From: Lacticaseibacillus absianus | GTDB lineage: Bacteria; Bacillota; Bacilli; Lactobacillales; Lactobacillaceae | Length of the DNA: 64,000 nucleotides | NCBI RefSeq assembly: GCF_013407595.1 | Contig: NZ_JABEKX010000001.1 | Span: 948,522 to 1,012,521, forward strand | Reading direction: 5' to 3' | The notes under the pieces: model-generated | What the model was told of the DNA's origin: nothing | The model's database searches: none | What the model saw: only the letters and a program-made list of their open reading frames with translations | Translations under genes and position numbers: made by a program | In this document: positions 36,697-46,303 of the stretch, piece by piece | How positions within the stretch are numbered: position 1 is the first letter of the stretch | Layout: each line of letters begins with the position of its first letter

Positions 36697-37250
36697 CCGA
36701 TATGCTAAAGTCGGCGTTTCCCTAGGATGCAACTATTAACTCTCTAGACGCTACGGAACGTGTTGACCTAGATCAACGTCAGGAGCAGGATCAACTCACA
36801 GCGAAAGCAGGCTTTGCCGGTCAGTGGTCTATGTCTTTAGATCGAGCGGGATAATATTTGGATACTAGGCCAGTTCGTTGGGCAGGAGCAACTGATCACT
36901 GAATACGAAATGTGATCAATGCCTGGTCGTCAGGTCCATGAGATACCTGATGTTCAGCGTTGCATCGCGATTGCTAACTGACTAGACAAGCGCCATGCTC
37001 CCCAACCTGTCGCCCAGCCAGCCGCTCACTATAGGCGCGACCAAAGACACGTGCCCGCAGTCGATCACCTAGTGACCGACCGTGGGCACGCCTTTTTGGT
37101 GTCATTGACCACGTGCAGGCGCGAACGCAAAAGCGCGGACGGGTAGTCGGGCTTGTAACGCGGGTCGGACCGGCATTTTAGTCGGTGAATTTCCCGAAAA
37201 TTTATATAATCATTCGTAAATACAAAAAATGCAAAGGTTTCTTACAAATA
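36697..37250. other. Intergenic region between array 2 and surface protein
   Basis: No complete gene found. About 36750-36850 reads as a short open, protein-like stretch (LDATERVDLDQRQEQDQL, then QWSMSLDRAG and TAA), possibly a remnant. A strong terminator lies at 37050-37097. Confidence 0.5.
37050..37097 (+). terminator. Strong rho-independent terminator
   Basis: CGTGCCCGC with following GTCG.TCAC pairs with GTGAC.CGAC.GTGGGCACG across a very short loop near 37068, followed by CCTTTTTGG. No intact gene lies upstream except the CRISPR array, so it may end the array 2 transcript or be left over from a lost gene. Confidence 0.75.
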
Positions 37251-37279
37251 TTGACTCAGTTGAGGAAACGCCTAATGAT
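37251..37279 (+). promoter_or_regulatory. Putative promoter of the 2152-aa surface protein gene
   Basis: TTGACT at 37251-37256 with AATGAT 17 bp downstream, in the A+T-rich stretch before the gene; the -10 is only a 4-of-6 match. Confidence 0.4.
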
Positions 37280-37335
37280 ACACTGAGCTTAATTTAATCG
37301 TTAGCTCAAACTGAAGTCGGTAGGAGGAACCCCCG

Positions 37336-40300
37336 ATGCGAAATAAACCTTATCGTCAACTTTCACAAGATCTGATGGATGAAAAGCGTCATTACCGGAT
37401 GTATAAATCAGGCAAGTCCTGGGCAGTTGCTGGTGCAAGTCTGCTGTTTGCGGGCATGCTGATGGTGCAACGGCAAAGTGTTGTGCAGGCAGATGACACC
37501 GATGAGATGACGGTCAGCGCCGCGGCGACGAGCACGCCCGCCGTGGCGCAGGCCACGGCGATGCGCACCGGTACGGCAGCGACTGTCGCGGCGCAGACCA
37601 TCACGAGCGCAACGGCACTCGATCAGTTGGTGATGCCGGTGACGCTGCAGGATCTGACTGCCCCAGACTGGACGGCGGCAGATTTCGATTATAGCCAAGT
37701 CCAGATCGATCAGCCGGGGACATATCCGGTGACGCTCAGCACGCAGGGGCTGGCGGCGCTGCAGGCAGCCAATCCGACGGTGCAACTATCGGCAGCGAAC
37801 GTTGCGGCGGGAACGCTGACCGTTCAGGCGGCCACTCAAGCGGATCAAGGTACGACGACTGCGGCGCCAGTCGCGACAGGCACGACGTCGGCGACCACGG
37901 ACGAGACACCTGCAGTGCAGGCGCAGACGGTCGCCCAGCCGAGCGTGACGGGCCAGACCCCGGCCGCCACGGCACAAGCGACGCCTGCGCCAGCTCCCGC
38001 GCCGAGCACAGCGCGGGCGTCGGTGACGACGTCCACGGACACGATCGGGTATAACAGTGGGGCCAACAGCTTAGAGATCACCTATGCGATGCAGGCGACA
38101 GCGGGAGATTCCTTCAGCATCACAGTCCCGGCCAGCACGGCTGTTTTGGGTGAAACGGAAGACGTCGCGGTCACGAAGCTCGCGCCGCAGCAGGGGACCA
38201 CCACGGTCAGCCCGAATGCGGATGGGTCACTCACAGTCACGAATGTGTTCACCGCCGGCGGGAGCTACCAGCAGACGATCACGGTCCCGATGAAGGGCAA
38301 CGGACGGGCACAGGTCACGCCGCTCGATGAGGTCGGGACGACGACGCTCAGTGGCACATACGCACTCAACGGTGAGCAGATCGGGACCTATCAGATCACT
38401 CAGGTCGTGGCCCCACAGGCTGACTTGGCGACGCCTACTCGGGTGAACCCGTCGGTGGCCACTGTGGCCGGGATCCTGCCAGACACGACATATGTCTATG
38501 AGTTTGACGTCAACGAGACGACCGGGGTGGGCAATGAGGCGAATTCTGCGCTGTTAGTCAACTCGGCGGTCAACTACGGCACGACGGTGACGATCCCGGT
38601 CCCAACGGGGTTCGTGTTGGATCAGGCCCTGACGGATAAGCTGAATGGCTTCACTGACGGCACGACGATCGTACAAGACGGCGGCGCGGGGCATGATCTG
38701 GTGATCACGGTCCCCAAAGGCGCTGGGGGTCAAAACTTTGACAACAAGCGCGGATACTTGATCGCCGGGGCTTATGCCGTGGCACAGGCTGACACCGCGA
38801 CGCCGCTGACTGCCAGTGGCGTCGCAACGATGGTCCAACAGATCAGCGATGACCCGACTGACACGCTGACGTTCACCACCGGTGCGGCATGGACTGATAA
38901 CCTGTTGCCGACCGGCGATGCGGGCGCCGTGAATGTGGAGGTCGCGCTCAAGGGAAACAGCTCGGCCGCATCGAGCCAACTATTGCTGGACGGCGACTTG
39001 ACCAACGATCCCGAAGCGTTGGAGACCTTCACGGTCAACTACAACGCTGCTGCGGCAACGTCGGCGCTGACGATCACGATCACGGTCCCGGATGGCTACA
39101 ATGCCGACCGGCTCGCTGTGCCCGCCGCGGACGCTTCGACGAGTGCATACCTGCCGCAGACGATGAGCTATCAGTACACGCTGACACTGGCGGATGGGAC
39201 GACAGAGACCGGGACCGTGGCGGCTGGCGGCGTGATCACGCGCACTGGCACGGCGGCGATCCGTCAGGCGGTCCTGACGCCGGATCTCGTGGACGCCGGG
39301 GCGGCCAGTGGCAAGTTTACCCTCTACGGGCACCTCAGCGCTGCTTACGATGACGGGACGGCGGTCGAGTTAGACGACCAGCTGACCACAACGGTCACGC
39401 TGGCCGGAATCGACGACCAGCTGCACGCTTTTTCACACACCCAGACGGTCACGGCGGCAAGCGCTCGGGCGACCGCTTATGTCTATCACGGGGATAAGTC
39501 TGCTGGCGCAGCCGGCGGCTATGTGACGATGATGGGCTCCGGGAACTACACGCTGACGACGGAAGAGGTGTTCGAGCCGATCCTCTACTTCGTTCTGCCG
39601 AAGGACACGGGGATCACCTCGATCCAAGCGACGCTCAGCTCTGAGCACGATGGACAGCCGCGAGTCGCCGGCCACCCAACGATCACTCAGTTCCAGGCGG
39701 ATGACGGACGCACGGTGGTCAAGGTGGACTACACGGGCACCGGCGAATCGATCAACACGCGCACGACTGGCGCTGGGGCAAGTATTTCACTAGAAAACCT
39801 TGCAGATGCACTCGCGGGCACGTCACAGTTTGCGCTGTACATGACGTCGCCAGTCACGCAGATCGTTGCAGCGAGCTACGGTACAAGCGTGTCGCAGCCG
39901 AACGTGACCGATCTGTCACTGACAGGCGGAGACGCCAATGCGATCCTGCTGGGGACCGCTGACTGGGCGATCACTACGGTGCCAGGGGTCTATGGGGCTT
40001 CCTCAGCGCAAGCAGATGAGCCGAACCCGGTGACGAACGCACAAAGCGATAAGGCGAGCACCAACCCACTGACGTTCTATACCTCGCTGACGAACAACAC
40101 GGGCGAGGTGATCAGTGGGACCGTGGCCACGGTGGTCAACCTGCCGGAGACGGGTCAAAACGGCTCAACGTTCACCTTCCAGATGACCGGTCCAGTGTCA
40201 CTTCCGGCCGGGATCACCGGCACGGTCTACTACGCGACGACGCAAGCCGTGCTGGCGAAGGATCAGACTAGCTTCGACACCACTGGCTACGTGACGGCTG

Positions 40301-43300
40301 ATCAGGTGACCGACTGGACAGCGATCCGCTCGCTGTATATCCAAGTGGACGGACTGGCGGCGAACACGACCACCGGCCGGCTGGCGATCCAAGGCCAGAC
40401 CAGCGTGCCAGAAGCCTCTCTGGTGGGCACGATCGGCTACTTGCAGACAGGCTTTTTCGCCCCGTCGTTGGTCGTGAGCACGGATGACCGCGCGGCGTCG
40501 ATCGCGATCACTGGGCACTCAACGCTCAACGCGCGCTTCCACTACGTTGATGCGGCGGGCGCTGACCAGTACGTCGACTTGACAGACCTGAGTCGGACGC
40601 TAGCGGAACAGGTCGATCCGGTTTTTGCCGACTATCCGACGACGCAGGATGCGCTGTCAGCGGTAGACCAGACGCTGATCCCGGCCGGCTACCAGCTGAG
40701 CGGTGAGCCGTTGAAGTTGGTCGCTGGTGGGACCAACCAGATCTTAGCGGACGCAGCGACGGCGGGCGACCTCGTGATGCGTGGCGACTTCGATGGCGCG
40801 TACATTCAGTATGAACTGGCGCCACTGACCGACGTGCTGACGGTCACCTATGTCGATGTCCTCACTGGCGAGACGCTCCAGACTGATGAAGTGGCGGGGC
40901 GGCTTGGCGAAACGGGGACCTACACTGTCGAAGCGGTGCCGCAGTATGAGCTGGCGGCTGGTCAAGCGGGTGAGCTGACCTACACGATCGCGACCGGGAA
41001 TACCGACGACCTGACGGTGCGGTTGACCCACCAGCTGACCCGCGGCACGGCCGAGACGACCCGGACGATCACATACAAGATCGCCGGGGGTGATCAGACC
41101 AAGGCACCAGCGACCGAAGTCCAGACGCTTCGTTGGGACACGGTGACCGATGAGGTGACCGGGACCACCGTGGCGACGGCCCAAGGCGGCTACGCGGCGG
41201 TTGACAGCCCGACGCTCGCCGGGTACACGCCGGATAAAGATCAAGTGGCGGCGCAGTGGCCAGCGGCGGTGGTCGGCACCCCGCAGAATGCGGCGGCTAC
41301 GGTGACGTACACGGCGGCGCCTGCGACCTTGGCGATCGATTACGTCGATGATGTCACGGGTGCGGTGCTCAAGCTCGAGACGCACACCGGGGTCACCGAT
41401 CAGACGCTCAGTTACACCGCTGACCTGACCGATCTGGCCGACGGGTACGTTTTGGCCAAAAACCAGGCCGAAACGGGTGCGGTCATCCTAGGCCCATCAA
41501 CGACCAGTGTGACGATCCACCTGACCCACCAGCTGACCCGCGGCACGGCCGAGACGACGCGGACGATCACATACAAGATCGCCGGGTCCGATCAGACCAA
41601 GGCGCCAGCGGCCGAAGTCCAGACACTTCGCTGGGACACGGTGACCGATGAGGTGACCGGGACCACCGTGGCGACGGCCCAAGGCGGCTACGCGGCGGTC
41701 GCCAGCCCGACGCTCGCCGGCTACACGCCAGATAAAGATCAAGTAGCAGCGCAGTGGCCAGCGGCGGTGGTCGGCACCCCGCAGAATGCGGCGGCTACGG
41801 TGACGTACACGGCGGCGCCTGCGACCTTGGCGATCGATTACGTCGATGATGTCACGGGTGCGGTGCTCAAGCTCGAGACGCACACCGGGGTCACCGATCA
41901 GACGCTCAGTTACACCGCTGACCTGACCGATCTGGCCGACGGGTACGTTTTGGCCAAAAACCAGGCCGAAACGGGTGCGGTCATCCTAGGCCCATCAACG
42001 ACCAGTGTGACGATCCACCTGACCCACCAGTTGACCCGCGGCACGGCGGAGACGACCCGGACGATCACATACAAGATCGCCGGGGGCGATCAGACCAAGG
42101 CGCCAGCGGCCGAAGTCCAGACGCTTCGCTGGGACACGGTGACCGATGAGGTGACCGGGACCACCGTGGCGACGGCCCAAGGCGGCTACGCGGCGGTCGC
42201 CAGCCCGACGCTCGCCGGCTACACGCCGGATGAAGCTCAAGTGGCGGCGCAGTGGCCGGCGGCAGTGGTCGGCACCCCGCAGAATGCGGCGGCTACGGTG
42301 ACGTACACGCCAGCCCGCGCCAGCGTGACGCTCAACTATGTCGACCAGACTGACGGCCGCATCGTCAAGTTCACGACGCTACCTGGTGTCACCGATCAGA
42401 CGCTCACTTACACGGCGGACCTCTCGGACCTTGCCGGATACGTTCTGGCGTCGGGGCAAGTGGCCGGCGGAACGGTCACCTTGTCGCAGGCCACCGGGAT
42501 CATCGAGATCAAGGTAACGCATCAGCTGACCCATGCGACGCTCGAGACCACCCGGACGATCACCTACAAGATCGACGGGCCGGATCAGACGCTCGCGCCA
42601 GCAGCCAAGCAGCAGACCATCACTTGGGTGACGACGACCGATGAAGTCACCGGCGCAACGGTGGCGACGGCACACGGCGTCTATGGTGCTGTCGATAGTC
42701 CATCGGTCCCAGGCTACACGCCGGATCGCAAGCAGGTGGCCGAGCTGGTGCCCGCACCGAGCGTGACGCGGCCGACGGATTCAGAAGAAGTGGTCACCTA
42801 CAAGAAAAATGCGACTGGTCAAGTCGGCGATGGTGATGTTCAAGTGAAGACGCAGGTGCCAGAGGGCGTGAGTGTGACACAAGAAGACTACTACAACAAC
42901 CTGACCCCAGGTGGGGTTGACGGTGGTGTTCAAGTGAAAACGCAAGTGCCAGAGGGCGTGAGCGTGACGCAAGAAGACTACTACAACAACCTGACCCCAG
43001 GTGGGGTCGACGGTGGTGTTCAAGTGAAGACGCAAGTGCCAGAGGGCGTGAGCGTGGCGCAAGAAGACTACTACAACAACCTGACCCCAGGTGGGGTCGA
43101 CGGTGGTGTTCAAGTGAAGACGCAAGTGCCAGACGGCGTGAGTGTGACACAAGAAGACTACTACAACAACCTGACCCCAGGAGAAGTTGATGGTGGTGTT
43201 CAAGTGAAAACGCAAGTGCCAGACGGCGTGAGTGTGACACAAGAAGACTACTACAACAACCTGACCCCAGGAGAAGTTGATGGTGGTGTTCAAGTGAAGA

Positions 43301-43794
43301 CGCAAGTGCCAGAGGGCGTGAGTGTGACACAAGAAGACTACTATAACAACCTGACCCCAGGTGAAGTCGACGGTGGTGTTCAAGTGAAGACGCAGATCCC
43401 AGACGGTGTGAGCGTGACGCAAGAAGACTACTACAACAACCTGACCCCAGGTGAAGTCGACGGTGGTGTTCAAGTGAAAACGCAAGTGCCAGCCGGTGTG
43501 AGCGTGACACAAGAAGACTACTACAACAACCTGACCCCAGGTGAAGTCGACGGTGGTGTTCAAGTGAAGACGCAAGTGCCAGAGGGTGTGAGCGTGACAC
43601 AGGTGAATGATGATGCGCACCGCACACCAGCCCACGGCGCGGCGACCCGCACAACGGGTGACCGGCAAGCGCGGCAGCTCCCGCAAACAGGGGAAGCGCA
43701 CAATCTGGCGCTGACGCTGAGTGGGTTGACCGTCCTTGGCCTCCTGCTGGGGCTGGATGGGTTCCGCAAGCGACGGAAGGCAGATCGATCCTGA
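37336..43794 (+). CDS. Giant MucBP-type, LPQTG-anchored surface adhesin
   Basis: Protein of 2152 aa for export and sortase anchoring. Residues 15-55 form a KxYKxGKxW-type signal (HYRMYKSGKSW, hydrophobic core, then VVQAD). A Thr/Ala-rich stretch to about residue 235 is followed by a roughly 900-residue beta-rich region without recognised domains. From about 1165 to 1815 come MucBP-like repeats of 166 residues (TLAIDYVDDVTGAVL; TRTITYKIAG) followed by about eight 30-residue repeats (VQVKTQVPEGVSVTQEDYYN). LPQTG is at about 2115-2119, then a hydrophobic helix and RKRRK. TAGGAGGA precedes the ATG. Likely role: adhesion to mucus, food matrix or other cells. Confidence 0.93.
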   Translation: MRNKPYRQLSQDLMDEKRHYRMYKSGKSWAVAGASLLFAGMLMVQRQSVVQADDTDEMTVSAAATSTPAVAQATAMRTGTAATVAAQTITSATALDQLVMPVTLQDLTAPDWTAADFDYSQVQIDQPGTYPVTLSTQGLAALQAANPTVQLSAANVAAGTLTVQAATQADQGTTTAAPVATGTTSATTDETPAVQAQTVAQPSVTGQTPAATAQATPAPAPAPSTARASVTTSTDTIGYNSGANSLEITYAMQATAGDSFSITVPASTAVLGETEDVAVTKLAPQQGTTTVSPNADGSLTVTNVFTAGGSYQQTITVPMKGNGRAQVTPLDEVGTTTLSGTYALNGEQIGTYQITQVVAPQADLATPTRVNPSVATVAGILPDTTYVYEFDVNETTGVGNEANSALLVNSAVNYGTTVTIPVPTGFVLDQALTDKLNGFTDGTTIVQDGGAGHDLVITVPKGAGGQNFDNKRGYLIAGAYAVAQADTATPLTASGVATMVQQISDDPTDTLTFTTGAAWTDNLLPTGDAGAVNVEVALKGNSSAASSQLLLDGDLTNDPEALETFTVNYNAAAATSALTITITVPDGYNADRLAVPAADASTSAYLPQTMSYQYTLTLADGTTETGTVAAGGVITRTGTAAIRQAVLTPDLVDAGAASGKFTLYGHLSAAYDDGTAVELDDQLTTTVTLAGIDDQLHAFSHTQTVTAASARATAYVYHGDKSAGAAGGYVTMMGSGNYTLTTEEVFEPILYFVLPKDTGITSIQATLSSEHDGQPRVAGHPTITQFQADDGRTVVKVDYTGTGESINTRTTGAGASISLENLADALAGTSQFALYMTSPVTQIVAASYGTSVSQPNVTDLSLTGGDANAILLGTADWAITTVPGVYGASSAQADEPNPVTNAQSDKASTNPLTFYTSLTNNTGEVISGTVATVVNLPETGQNGSTFTFQMTGPVSLPAGITGTVYYATTQAVLAKDQTSFDTTGYVTADQVTDWTAIRSLYIQVDGLAANTTTGRLAIQGQTSVPEASLVGTIGYLQTGFFAPSLVVSTDDRAASIAITGHSTLNARFHYVDAAGADQYVDLTDLSRTLAEQVDPVFADYPTTQDALSAVDQTLIPAGYQLSGEPLKLVAGGTNQILADAATAGDLVMRGDFDGAYIQYELAPLTDVLTVTYVDVLTGETLQTDEVAGRLGETGTYTVEAVPQYELAAGQAGELTYTIATGNTDDLTVRLTHQLTRGTAETTRTITYKIAGGDQTKAPATEVQTLRWDTVTDEVTGTTVATAQGGYAAVDSPTLAGYTPDKDQVAAQWPAAVVGTPQNAAATVTYTAAPATLAIDYVDDVTGAVLKLETHTGVTDQTLSYTADLTDLADGYVLAKNQAETGAVILGPSTTSVTIHLTHQLTRGTAETTRTITYKIAGSDQTKAPAAEVQTLRWDTVTDEVTGTTVATAQGGYAAVASPTLAGYTPDKDQVAAQWPAAVVGTPQNAAATVTYTAAPATLAIDYVDDVTGAVLKLETHTGVTDQTLSYTADLTDLADGYVLAKNQAETGAVILGPSTTSVTIHLTHQLTRGTAETTRTITYKIAGGDQTKAPAAEVQTLRWDTVTDEVTGTTVATAQGGYAAVASPTLAGYTPDEAQVAAQWPAAVVGTPQNAAATVTYTPARASVTLNYVDQTDGRIVKFTTLPGVTDQTLTYTADLSDLAGYVLASGQVAGGTVTLSQATGIIEIKVTHQLTHATLETTRTITYKIDGPDQTLAPAAKQQTITWVTTTDEVTGATVATAHGVYGAVDSPSVPGYTPDRKQVAELVPAPSVTRPTDSEEVVTYKKNATGQVGDGDVQVKTQVPEGVSVTQEDYYNNLTPGGVDGGVQVKTQVPEGVSVTQEDYYNNLTPGGVDGGVQVKTQVPEGVSVAQEDYYNNLTPGGVDGGVQVKTQVPDGVSVTQEDYYNNLTPGEVDGGVQVKTQVPDGVSVTQEDYYNNLTPGEVDGGVQVKTQVPEGVSVTQEDYYNNLTPGEVDGGVQVKTQIPDGVSVTQEDYYNNLTPGEVDGGVQVKTQVPAGVSVTQEDYYNNLTPGEVDGGVQVKTQVPEGVSVTQVNDDAHRTPAHGAATRTTGDRQARQLPQTGEAHNLALTLSGLTVLGLLLGLDGFRKRRKADRS
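41024..42312 (+). repeat. 498-bp near-identical tandem repeats in the MucBP region
   Basis: The segment beginning CGCGGCACGG recurs at 41041, 41539 and 42037, exactly 498 bp (166 codons) apart, with only a few differences per unit. The third unit diverges after about 275 bp into a distant homologue. Such similarity means recent duplication and likely copy-number change. Confidence 0.9.
42841..43602 (+). repeat. 90-bp tandem repeats, eight full and one partial
   Basis: Units start at 42841 and then every 90 bp to 43561, each encoding VQVKTQVPEGVSVTQEDYYN plus NLTPGGVDGG with small changes (E or G before VD; E, D or A before GV). The block forms the wall-proximal stalk ahead of LPQTG. Confidence 0.95.
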
Positions 43795-43810
43795 TAGAGG
43801 CAAGTGCTAG

Positions 43811-43849
43811 CGCTCAGCGACAGACGTGCAGTCTGCGCTGGGCGTTTTT
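43811..43849 (+). terminator. Terminator of the giant surface protein gene
   Basis: CGCTCAGCG-CAGAC (43811-43825) pairs with GTCTG-CGCTGGGCG (43831-43844), loop GTGCA, followed by TTTTT, 17 bp after the stop codon. Confidence 0.85.
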
Positions 43850-44064
43850 GTGTCCACTCGGCTAACGATGGGTATAAGTGACTGAAGTGGTGGCAAATAA
43901 TCATTTATTTTATCGAGCGCCCCAACTGGGAAAATGGTCGTAAATCGCGAGCGGGCGGCATCCGAATGCCCTGGGACGCTATTGGTCCGAGTTCCCGCCC
44001 ACTTGTTTTTGCCCCGATCAGCGGGCATGATTAGTGCTAATGATGGAATAAGGAAGTGTATTCA

Positions 44065-45939
44065 ATGACACAGTATGCGACGACCAGCGCGTACCTGGAA
44101 GCGGTGCGGGCCACACATCACATTCGGATCAAAGCCCTTTGCGCGTATGTCGGGTTCTCCCCGCGCACGTATCAGCGGATCGTGCGCGGTGAGGCGAGTC
44201 CTACGGTAGATGAATTTTGCCGGTGGCTCGCGTTTTTGCACGTGATCCCCAGCGAGCGCCTGCATGAGGTGATGATGGGGGAGCTATTCCCGATCACTAC
44301 CGCACAAAACGAGCTCCTGACGCAGCTGCGAGCGCCGGGGGCGGTGGCTGCGCCAGACGCGATGCGTGCGCGGATCGCGGCGTACGCGAAGCAGACCGAG
44401 CAGAGCGACTTTAGCCTGCTGGACCAGCTCCTCGACCTGCGGCTCAGCGCGGATCCGACTCGCCAACAGGCGCTGGCCAAGGCGGTGATCACCGCCTTGC
44501 AGACGCGCGATCACTGGTCGAACTTTGAGATCCAGTGTTTCTTGGTCGTCGAGCCACACCTCAACTGGTCGGTGGTCTCGCACTGCATGGATCGCTACAT
44601 GTGCTTTCCAGACGCGCCGAACAAGGTGACATGGGCACCGAGCGACTACTTTTTGGCCTGGGCGGTGCCGCTACAGGCAGGCTACGTGCAGGCGGCGGCA
44701 CGGACACACATCTGTGAGAACGTCTGCCAGGCCTTGGCGTGGGATCAGGCGATCCGGCGCATGAAGTGGGATCCGGACTACGATCACCAGGCGACCAGTG
44801 CGCTGTGTCAGCGACTGATCACCGTCTTCGAGGCCCCTGAGGTCACGCCCACAGCGATCGAGGCGGTGTTTCAGCCGACGCTGGCCGCGATGGCGGCTTT
44901 GACGGCGACGCAGCCGCTCCAGCTGATGGATCAATTCGAGGCGCTGCGCCAGGCGCTGTTGGCTGCAGGGGACTATCATCATGACCACCGGCCGCGCCAC
45001 CGCGCAACGCCGTTACCGCTGCCGTACACCCCGGCGGCGGGCATCGGGGCGCGGTTCGATCAGCTGCGGCGGGCGCAGGGCGTCAGCATCAAGTCGCTGT
45101 GTCGGCTCGCTGGGTTCTCGCGCGACGTCTACCGGCACTTTCAGGACGGCAGCGGGTCGCTACGGTTGGCGCAGCTCTGCCGGGCGCTGGATTGCATTCA
45201 CGTGGCCTTCGATGAGCTGGTGACGACGCGTGATCTCCCGTTTTGGTCGACGCTCGTGGCCTCACTGGCGCAGGCGCTGCCGGTGTACGCCCAAAAAGGC
45301 GAGCTGCCGCCCGACTTTGCCGCTAAAAGTAAGGCGCTGCATGAGCAGGCGGTGGCGGTCGACAATCCGCTGTTCTTGACCGGGTGGCTGGTCGTGATGA
45401 TGAGCAGTGAGGAGACCCTTGGCCACTACGACGCCGCCGGACCGTACGCCAGGCAGCTGCTGACGCTGCTGGCGGGGTACGAGGAATGGGACACCCGGGA
45501 TTACTACACCTTAGCGGACGCAGGGGATCACGCGGACCTGGCGTCTGCGCAGTTGACCATGCGGCGGTTAGTCAACGCAGTCAAAAAACCACAGTCGATG
45601 CTCGGGCAGACCCCAATGGCGATCTGGCCGGCGTATTGGACCGGGTTGTTGACCGTCGGGTATCGGTCGATGGACGCCGGCGCGGTGCGCGCTGTGACGC
45701 GGGTGATTCGGCAGATCGGGGCTCCGGTCCGATACGGGGCGAACACCATTTTGTGGGGGATCATGCAGCACTACGCGGCGTACATCGAGCAGGTCTTGAC
45801 GCAAGGACGTGCGGCCGCCGCCCCGCAGTGGACGGCGTTGTGCGCGCAGATCCAGCAGATCACGCCGGATGAAGGCAACTGGGCCATGCGCCTCTTAGAC
45901 GCGAACCGCAACACGTGGACCGCCCTGTTGCGCCCGTGA
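44065..45939 (+). CDS. Duplicated HTH/helical-repeat regulator (Rgg-like architecture)
   Basis: Cytoplasmic protein of 624 aa made of two similar halves. Each begins with an XRE-like helix-turn-helix: residues about 12-60 (AVRATHHIRIKALCAYVGFS, RTYQRIVRGE) and about 330-380 (QLRRAQGVSIKSLCRLAGFS, DVYRHFQDG); each is followed by about 240 helical residues like the peptide-binding repeats of Rgg/MutR regulators. Rgg proteins are about 290 aa, so this looks like a tandem duplication and fusion. ATG 44065 is chosen because AGGAAG lies 8 nt upstream; GTG 44056 overlaps that site. It lies between two LPQTG surface-protein genes and may control them; the target is inferred. Confidence 0.72.
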   Translation: MTQYATTSAYLEAVRATHHIRIKALCAYVGFSPRTYQRIVRGEASPTVDEFCRWLAFLHVIPSERLHEVMMGELFPITTAQNELLTQLRAPGAVAAPDAMRARIAAYAKQTEQSDFSLLDQLLDLRLSADPTRQQALAKAVITALQTRDHWSNFEIQCFLVVEPHLNWSVVSHCMDRYMCFPDAPNKVTWAPSDYFLAWAVPLQAGYVQAAARTHICENVCQALAWDQAIRRMKWDPDYDHQATSALCQRLITVFEAPEVTPTAIEAVFQPTLAAMAALTATQPLQLMDQFEALRQALLAAGDYHHDHRPRHRATPLPLPYTPAAGIGARFDQLRRAQGVSIKSLCRLAGFSRDVYRHFQDGSGSLRLAQLCRALDCIHVAFDELVTTRDLPFWSTLVASLAQALPVYAQKGELPPDFAAKSKALHEQAVAVDNPLFLTGWLVVMMSSEETLGHYDAAGPYARQLLTLLAGYEEWDTRDYYTLADAGDHADLASAQLTMRRLVNAVKKPQSMLGQTPMAIWPAYWTGLLTVGYRSMDAGAVRAVTRVIRQIGAPVRYGANTILWGIMQHYAAYIEQVLTQGRAAAAPQWTALCAQIQQITPDEGNWAMRLLDANRNTWTALLRP

Positions 45940-45986
45940 GCAGCACCAAGACTTGGCTTCTCGACCATGTGACTGAATCGCGCAAG

Positions 45987-46011
45987 ACGGCGACTTGATC
46001 GCCGTTTTTTT
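45987..46011 (+). terminator. Terminator of the HTH gene
   Basis: ACGGCGA, loop CTTGA, TCGCCGT and a run of seven T, 48 bp after the stop. Confidence 0.88.
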
Positions 46012-46145
46012 GCGCACGCTGACATAAAACTGCCAAAATTGGGTCTTTTTGACCGTTTGAGCGCCGCCGAGCGTTTCTGCGTTTAAGATATTAGTTAATC
46101 ACTGATTACAAATTTTTTATTGAAAAACTGGAATTGGCGACTAGC

Positions 46146-46303
46146 AAAGGAGGCGGGTGTCGCAGGCAGGCAATTGCTTGCGTGATCAGATCCAGCGGCC
46201 GGCGTGGCCCCAGACGGGCACGCTCAGCCGCCGCGGCGCGAGGAGCGACGCAGGAGTTTTGGGGGAGCTTTATCCGGAGTGTATGACCTGGAGGACACTA
46301 TGA
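46146..46303 (+). other. Possible leader ORF coupled to the second surface protein
   Basis: AAAGGAGG at 46146-46153 is a full ribosome-binding site, but the surface-protein frame has a stop at 46183, so it cannot serve that gene. In another frame GTG 46157 opens 48 codons that end in TGA at 46301-46303, overlapping the surface protein's ATG at 46300. The 3-nt spacing to GTG is short, so translation is uncertain. Confidence 0.35.

Noticed and set aside
42781-43803. 340-codon minus-strand frame with His/Val-rich repeats
   Set aside because: It is the antisense of the 90-bp repeats of the adhesin; its periodicity comes from the repeats.
46204-46299. 32-codon N-terminal extension of the second surface protein
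   Set aside because: The KxYKxGKxW signal would no longer be N-terminal, and the internal ATG 46300 has its own GGAGG.
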